NCBI RefSeq assembly: GCF_011516825.1
Contig: NZ_WOTA01000002.1
Coordinates: 186,001-250,000 of the forward strand
Direction of reading: 5' to 3'
Source: Acetobacter oeni
Lineage (GTDB): Bacteria; Pseudomonadota; Alphaproteobacteria; Acetobacterales; Acetobacteraceae
DNA length: 64,000 nt
Shown here: positions 63,792-64,000 of the stretch, piece after piece
Numbering within the stretch: the stretch's first letter is position 1
How the letters are laid out: each line of letters begins with the position of its first letter
Position numbers and translations under genes: made by a program
The notes under the pieces: generated by a model
Seen by the model: the letters and a program-made list of their open reading frames with translations, nothing else
What the model was told of the DNA's origin: nothing
The model's database searches: none

Positions 63792-64000
63792 GATGTTCCA
63801 TCCTGGCCGGCATCCAGCACGGCGTTTACGGCGCGGGTAAATCCGGTCCAGGCGGCTTTCTGGCGTGAGAGATTCTGCCGCCCTTCTTCGGTGAGGCGAT
63901 AATATTTTCTCGGAGGACCGGACGGGGATTCCACGAGATATGTGACCACGACCTTTTCCTTCTGCATCCGTCGCATCAGCGGATAGATCGTGCCTTCTCC
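63788..64000 (-). CDS. PadR-family regulator, 5' part off the window
   Basis: The last 70 residues are visible. They begin GEGTIYPLMRRMQKEKVVVTYLVESPSGPPRKYYRLTEEGRQNL, which is the PadR winged helix from the recognition helix through the wing, and end in the dimerisation helix. The gene starts beyond 64000. It is unrelated in sequence to the two identical PadR copies. It probably controls its own HAAS-GIN operon. Confidence 0.9.
   Translation of the reverse strand, partial: GEGTIYPLMRRMQKEKVVVTYLVESPSGPPRKYYRLTEEGRQNLSRQKAAWTGFTRAVNAVLDAGQDGTS

Overview
The window looks like a chromosomal segment of an acetic acid bacterium (Acetobacteraceae, Alphaproteobacteria). This is inferred from high G+C content, a COX15-type heme A synthase, TonB-dependent receptors, a gmd-rmd exopolysaccharide unit, and a family of short GC-rich intergenic repeats of a kind common in that group. 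The genus cannot be fixed from the sequence alone. No rRNA, tRNA, CRISPR array, phage or insertion sequence was seen. The left edge cuts gpsA and the right edge cuts a PadR regulator.

Layout. 0-3.4 kb: gpsA (partial) and rlmJ on the minus strand, then a small secreted Cys protein, an exported nucleoside hydrolase and a frameshifted LuxR-type remnant. 3.4-9.8 kb: glycosyltransferases, an S10 serine carboxypeptidase and a gmd-rmd-glycosyltransferase operon for a GDP-6-deoxyhexose. 9.9-12.8 kb: a lipoprotein, a small secreted protein, an O-methyltransferase-like enzyme and copy 1 of a YqjI-like PadR regulator. 13-16.4 kb: a siderophore-type TonB receptor with a Fur-box candidate and a 1.16-kb stretch without a convincing gene. 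16.4-25.3 kb: ctaA, a TVP38/DedA protein, a Bcr/CflA exporter, a hybrid histidine kinase, apt and an FUSC/AaeB efflux protein. 25.3-30.9 kb: leuB, an MscS channel, typA and an SMP-30 lactonase-like enzyme. 31-35.7 kb: feoA-feoB-Cys-rich small protein, an HSL-type hydrolase and copy 2 of the PadR gene. 36-38.3 kb: queE-queC-queD and ynfA. 38.8-39.3 kb: an orphan secreted peptide with a double-glycine leader in an AT-rich pocket. 39.7-48 kb: a carboxymuconolactone decarboxylase family protein, zapE, and sucA-sucB-lpdA, in which lpdA carries its own lipoyl domain. 48.4-59.9 kb: an L,D-transpeptidase and a GlcNAc/chitooligosaccharide locus (GH20, CutC, NagB, MFS transporter, TonB receptor, ROK repressor, and divergent ROK kinase). 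60-64 kb: trxA, leuA preceded by a leucine-rich leader peptide, and a PadR-HAAS-GIN(DUF2807) set.

How the genes work together. The GlcNAc locus reads as a full route from polymer to fructose-6-phosphate: TonB uptake, periplasmic GH20 cleavage, MFS import, ROK kinase and NagB. The exception is NagA, which is missing; a CutC-family gene sits in the operon instead. Iron uptake is represented by Feo and a siderophore receptor, each with a Fur-like box. Leucine synthesis is split between leuA and leuB.

Most notable observations: (1) a 756-bp segment carrying a whole PadR gene and its palindromic operator occurs twice, 22.9 kb apart, apparently base-for-base identical; (2) a leucine-rich leader ORF with alternative hairpins lies upstream of leuA, pointing to attenuation; (3) an orphan GG-leader peptide gene lies in atypical AT-rich DNA; (4) the GlcNAc operon has CutC but no NagA.
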